A stretch of DNA of 16,171 nt from an uncultured Bacteroidota bacterium (GTDB lineage Bacteria > Bacteroidota > Bacteroidia > Chitinophagales > Chitinophagaceae), in assembly GCA_903905685.1 (NCBI GenBank), contig CAIVHI010000007.1, forward strand, positions 1 through 16,171, given 5' to 3'. Within the stretch, counting starts at the first letter, position 1, and every line of letters starts with the position of its first letter. The notes under the pieces are model-generated. The model was not told the DNA's origin. It made no database searches and saw only the letters and a list, made by a program, of their open reading frames with translations. Of this stretch, positions 14,227 through 16,171 are shown piece after piece. A program made the position numbers and the translations under genes.

Positions 14227-16171
14227 ATGAAGTTTAAGATAGAGAGCCCATTTGAGCCCGCAGGCGACCAGCCCGAGGCTATCCGCCAATTGGTGGCGGG
14301 ACTGAATAACGGCGACCCTTTCCAAACGCTGCTGGGTGTTACGGGTAGTGGTAAGACGTTCACCATGACCAACGTCATTCAGCAGGTGCAACGCCCCACC
14401 CTCATCCTTACCCACAACAAAACGTTGGTGGCGCAACTTTACGGTGAGTTCCGGCAATTCTTCCCCAACAACTCCGTGGAGTACTTCGTGTCTTACTACG
14501 ATTACTACCAGCCCGAGGCCTACATGCCGGTATCGAATACCTATATTGAGAAAGACCTGTCCATAAATGAGGAGTTGGAAAAACTCCGTTTAAGAGCCAC
14601 TGCGAGCCTATTGAGTGGCCGACGAGACATTGTGGTGGTAGCATCGGTATCATGCATTTACGGTATCGGTAACCCTACCGAGTATGCCAACGGCATCATT
14701 CGCCTTAAAAAGGAAGACCACATTGGGCGCAACCACTTCCTGCATAAGTTGGTGACCGCACTCTACAAACGAAGCCAGGGCGAATTTGAACGGGGATCGT
14801 TCCGCGTGAAAGGTGATACCGTGGACATCAACCTGCCTTATGTGGACTATGGTTACCGCATCACATTTTTCGGCGATGAAATTGAAGAAATCGAGAGTTT
14901 CGAAATAGAGACCGGCAAGCGGATAGGCACGCTGGATGATGCCGCCATCTTCCCGGCTAACCTATACATTGCGCCCCAAAACCAGATGTTGCAGATTCTT
15001 CATGAAATTCAAGACGAGGCAAATGCACAGGAAGAATACTTTAAGAGTGTGGGCAAACATATTGAGGCACAGCGTATTAAGGAAAGAGTGAACTACGATT
15101 TGGAGATGATTAGGGAGCTTGGCTATTGCAGCGGTATAGAAAACTACTCCCGCTTTTTGGACCGACGGGAACCCGGCACCCGCCCCTTTTGCCTTCTGGA
15201 TTATTTCCCCGACGACTTTCTTCTGATGATTGATGAAAGCCACGTCACGATTCCCCAGATTGGTGGCATGTATGGCGGCGACCGTTCGCGGAAAATCACC
15301 TTGGTGGATTATGGCTTCCGTCTTCCCTCGGCACTCGACAACCGGCCACTGAACTTTTATGAATTTGAGTCGAAAGTTGGTCAAGTGGTATTCGTGAGCG
15401 CTACACCGGGAAAGTATGAACTGGAACATTGCGATGGGGTAATCGTAGAGCAGATTGTGCGGCCCACCGGCCTACTCGACCCTCCAATCGAGGTGCGGCC
15501 GGGCATTAACCAAGTGGACGACCTTCTGGATGAAATAGATAAGCGCGTGGGGCGCGGCGACCGAGTATTGGTGACGACGCTTACCAAACGGATGGCCGAA
15601 GAACTTGACAAATACTTGAAAAAGATAGACATCAATTCCCGATACATCCACTCTGATGTTGACACGTTGGAACGGGTGGAAATTTTGCGCGATTTACGGT
15701 TGGGAAATATCGATGTCTTGGTTGGCGTGAACCTGCTGCGCGAGGGGCTCGATTTGCCCGAAGTGACCCTGATGGCAATTCTGGATGCCGACAAGGAGGG
15801 TTTTTTGCGCGACGAACGCTCGTTGACGCAGATGGCCGGCCGTGCTGCTCGGAATGTGGAAGGCTTGGTCATATTTTATGCCGACAAAATAACGGCCAGC
15901 ATGGCACGAACGATTGACGAGACCAACCGCCGCCGCGACCGCCAAATCAAGTACAACATAGAACACGGCATTGTGCCCAAGACGGTTAAAAAGTCCATTG
16001 ACGAAATCATGCGGCAGACTTCCGTCCTCGACATCAGGGGCGATCAATCGGAATATGCAGAAGGAGCCAATGAAGTTGTAGCAGTGGCGGCAGAGAGCGA
16101 AACGGCATATTTGAATGCCCGCGATTTGGAACGCGAAATCACGAATACCAAAAAGGCCATGGAGAAAGCCG
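14227..16171 (+). CDS. uvrB: Excinuclease ABC subunit B, 3'-truncated by window edge
   Basis: UvrB is the damage-verifying helicase-like subunit of UvrABC nucleotide excision repair: it is loaded by UvrA, opens the DNA around a lesion and recruits UvrC. The visible 648 residues cover nearly the whole protein (about 670-680 usual). Walker A is GVTGSGKT (37-44, K43); HNKTLVAQLYGEF lies at 63-75; the beta-hairpin region SYYDYYQPEAYMP at 89-101; ASVSCIYGIGNP at 139-150; the Walker B DESH at 336-339 followed by PQIGGMYGGDRSRK; SATPG at 391-395; REGLDLPEV (motif V) at 505-513; and QMAGRAARN (motif VI) at 535-543. The C-terminal UVR motif, which contacts UvrC, begins near 630 and is cut by the window end. 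The ATG at 14227 gives the usual MKFKIESPFEPAGDQPEAI-type start. It is divergent from the glycoside hydrolase gene. Confidence 0.98.
   Translation, partial: MKFKIESPFEPAGDQPEAIRQLVAGLNNGDPFQTLLGVTGSGKTFTMTNVIQQVQRPTLILTHNKTLVAQLYGEFRQFFPNNSVEYFVSYYDYYQPEAYMPVSNTYIEKDLSINEELEKLRLRATASLLSGRRDIVVVASVSCIYGIGNPTEYANGIIRLKKEDHIGRNHFLHKLVTALYKRSQGEFERGSFRVKGDTVDINLPYVDYGYRITFFGDEIEEIESFEIETGKRIGTLDDAAIFPANLYIAPQNQMLQILHEIQDEANAQEEYFKSVGKHIEAQRIKERVNYDLEMIRELGYCSGIENYSRFLDRREPGTRPFCLLDYFPDDFLLMIDESHVTIPQIGGMYGGDRSRKITLVDYGFRLPSALDNRPLNFYEFESKVGQVVFVSATPGKYELEHCDGVIVEQIVRPTGLLDPPIEVRPGINQVDDLLDEIDKRVGRGDRVLVTTLTKRMAEELDKYLKKIDINSRYIHSDVDTLERVEILRDLRLGNIDVLVGVNLLREGLDLPEVTLMAILDADKEGFLRDERSLTQMAGRAARNVEGLVIFYADKITASMARTIDETNRRRDRQIKYNIEHGIVPKTVKKSIDEIMRQTSVLDIRGDQSEYAEGANEVVAVAAESETAYLNARDLEREITNTKKAMEKA

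Noticed and set aside
14076..14378. In-frame 101-codon upstream extension of the glycoside hydrolase reading frame
   Set aside because: It runs antisense through the uvrB start and shows no protein-like composition; the ATG at 14075 is followed at once by a clean lipoprotein signal peptide.

Overview
The window looks like a piece of a Bacteroidota chromosome, probably from the Chitinophagales/Sphingobacteriia side; that rank is a guess. Four things point there: a 1867-residue secreted protein ending in a type IX secretion (T9SS) sorting domain, lipoproteins with a Bacteroidota-style lipobox (one followed by Lys-Lys-Asp), promoter boxes of the TTG-N19/20-TANNTTTG type, and almost no Shine-Dalgarno sequences. 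I see no tRNA, rRNA, CRISPR array, insertion sequence or phage gene, and no gene-free gap over 220 bases.

Layout. Positions 1-9123 are all on the minus strand. Read in transcription order from 9123 downward they are: a CNNM/CBS/CorC membrane protein, 3-hydroxyanthranilate 3,4-dioxygenase 14 bases behind it, a giant NHL-propeller plus Ig-repeat surface protein with its own textbook promoter, a stem-loop, a DUF502 membrane protein, and phosphoserine aminotransferase SerC, which overlaps DUF502 by 11 bases and runs off the left edge. Positions 9303-16171 alternate in strand: a tiny lipoprotein (+), an EGF-domain lipoprotein (-), a TPR protein (+), a lipoprotein glycoside hydrolase of clan GH-A type (-), and uvrB (+), which runs off the right edge.

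How the genes relate. The window mixes housekeeping (serine synthesis, NAD precursor synthesis, nucleotide excision repair) with cell-envelope genes (one T9SS cargo, three lipoproteins, two membrane proteins). No single pathway joins them, and I do not see a defence system or a polysaccharide utilisation locus. The most distinctive object is the T9SS cargo: a six-bladed NHL propeller, an Ig/PKD-like linker, 16 Ig-like repeats of about 72 residues that all keep one Cys-Trp-Cys triad, a PKD-like module and the sorting tail.

A second pattern worth testing is regulatory. Three genes (DUF502, CorC-like, TPR) have a TANNTTTG-like -7 box ending exactly four bases before the start codon, which suggests leaderless transcripts.
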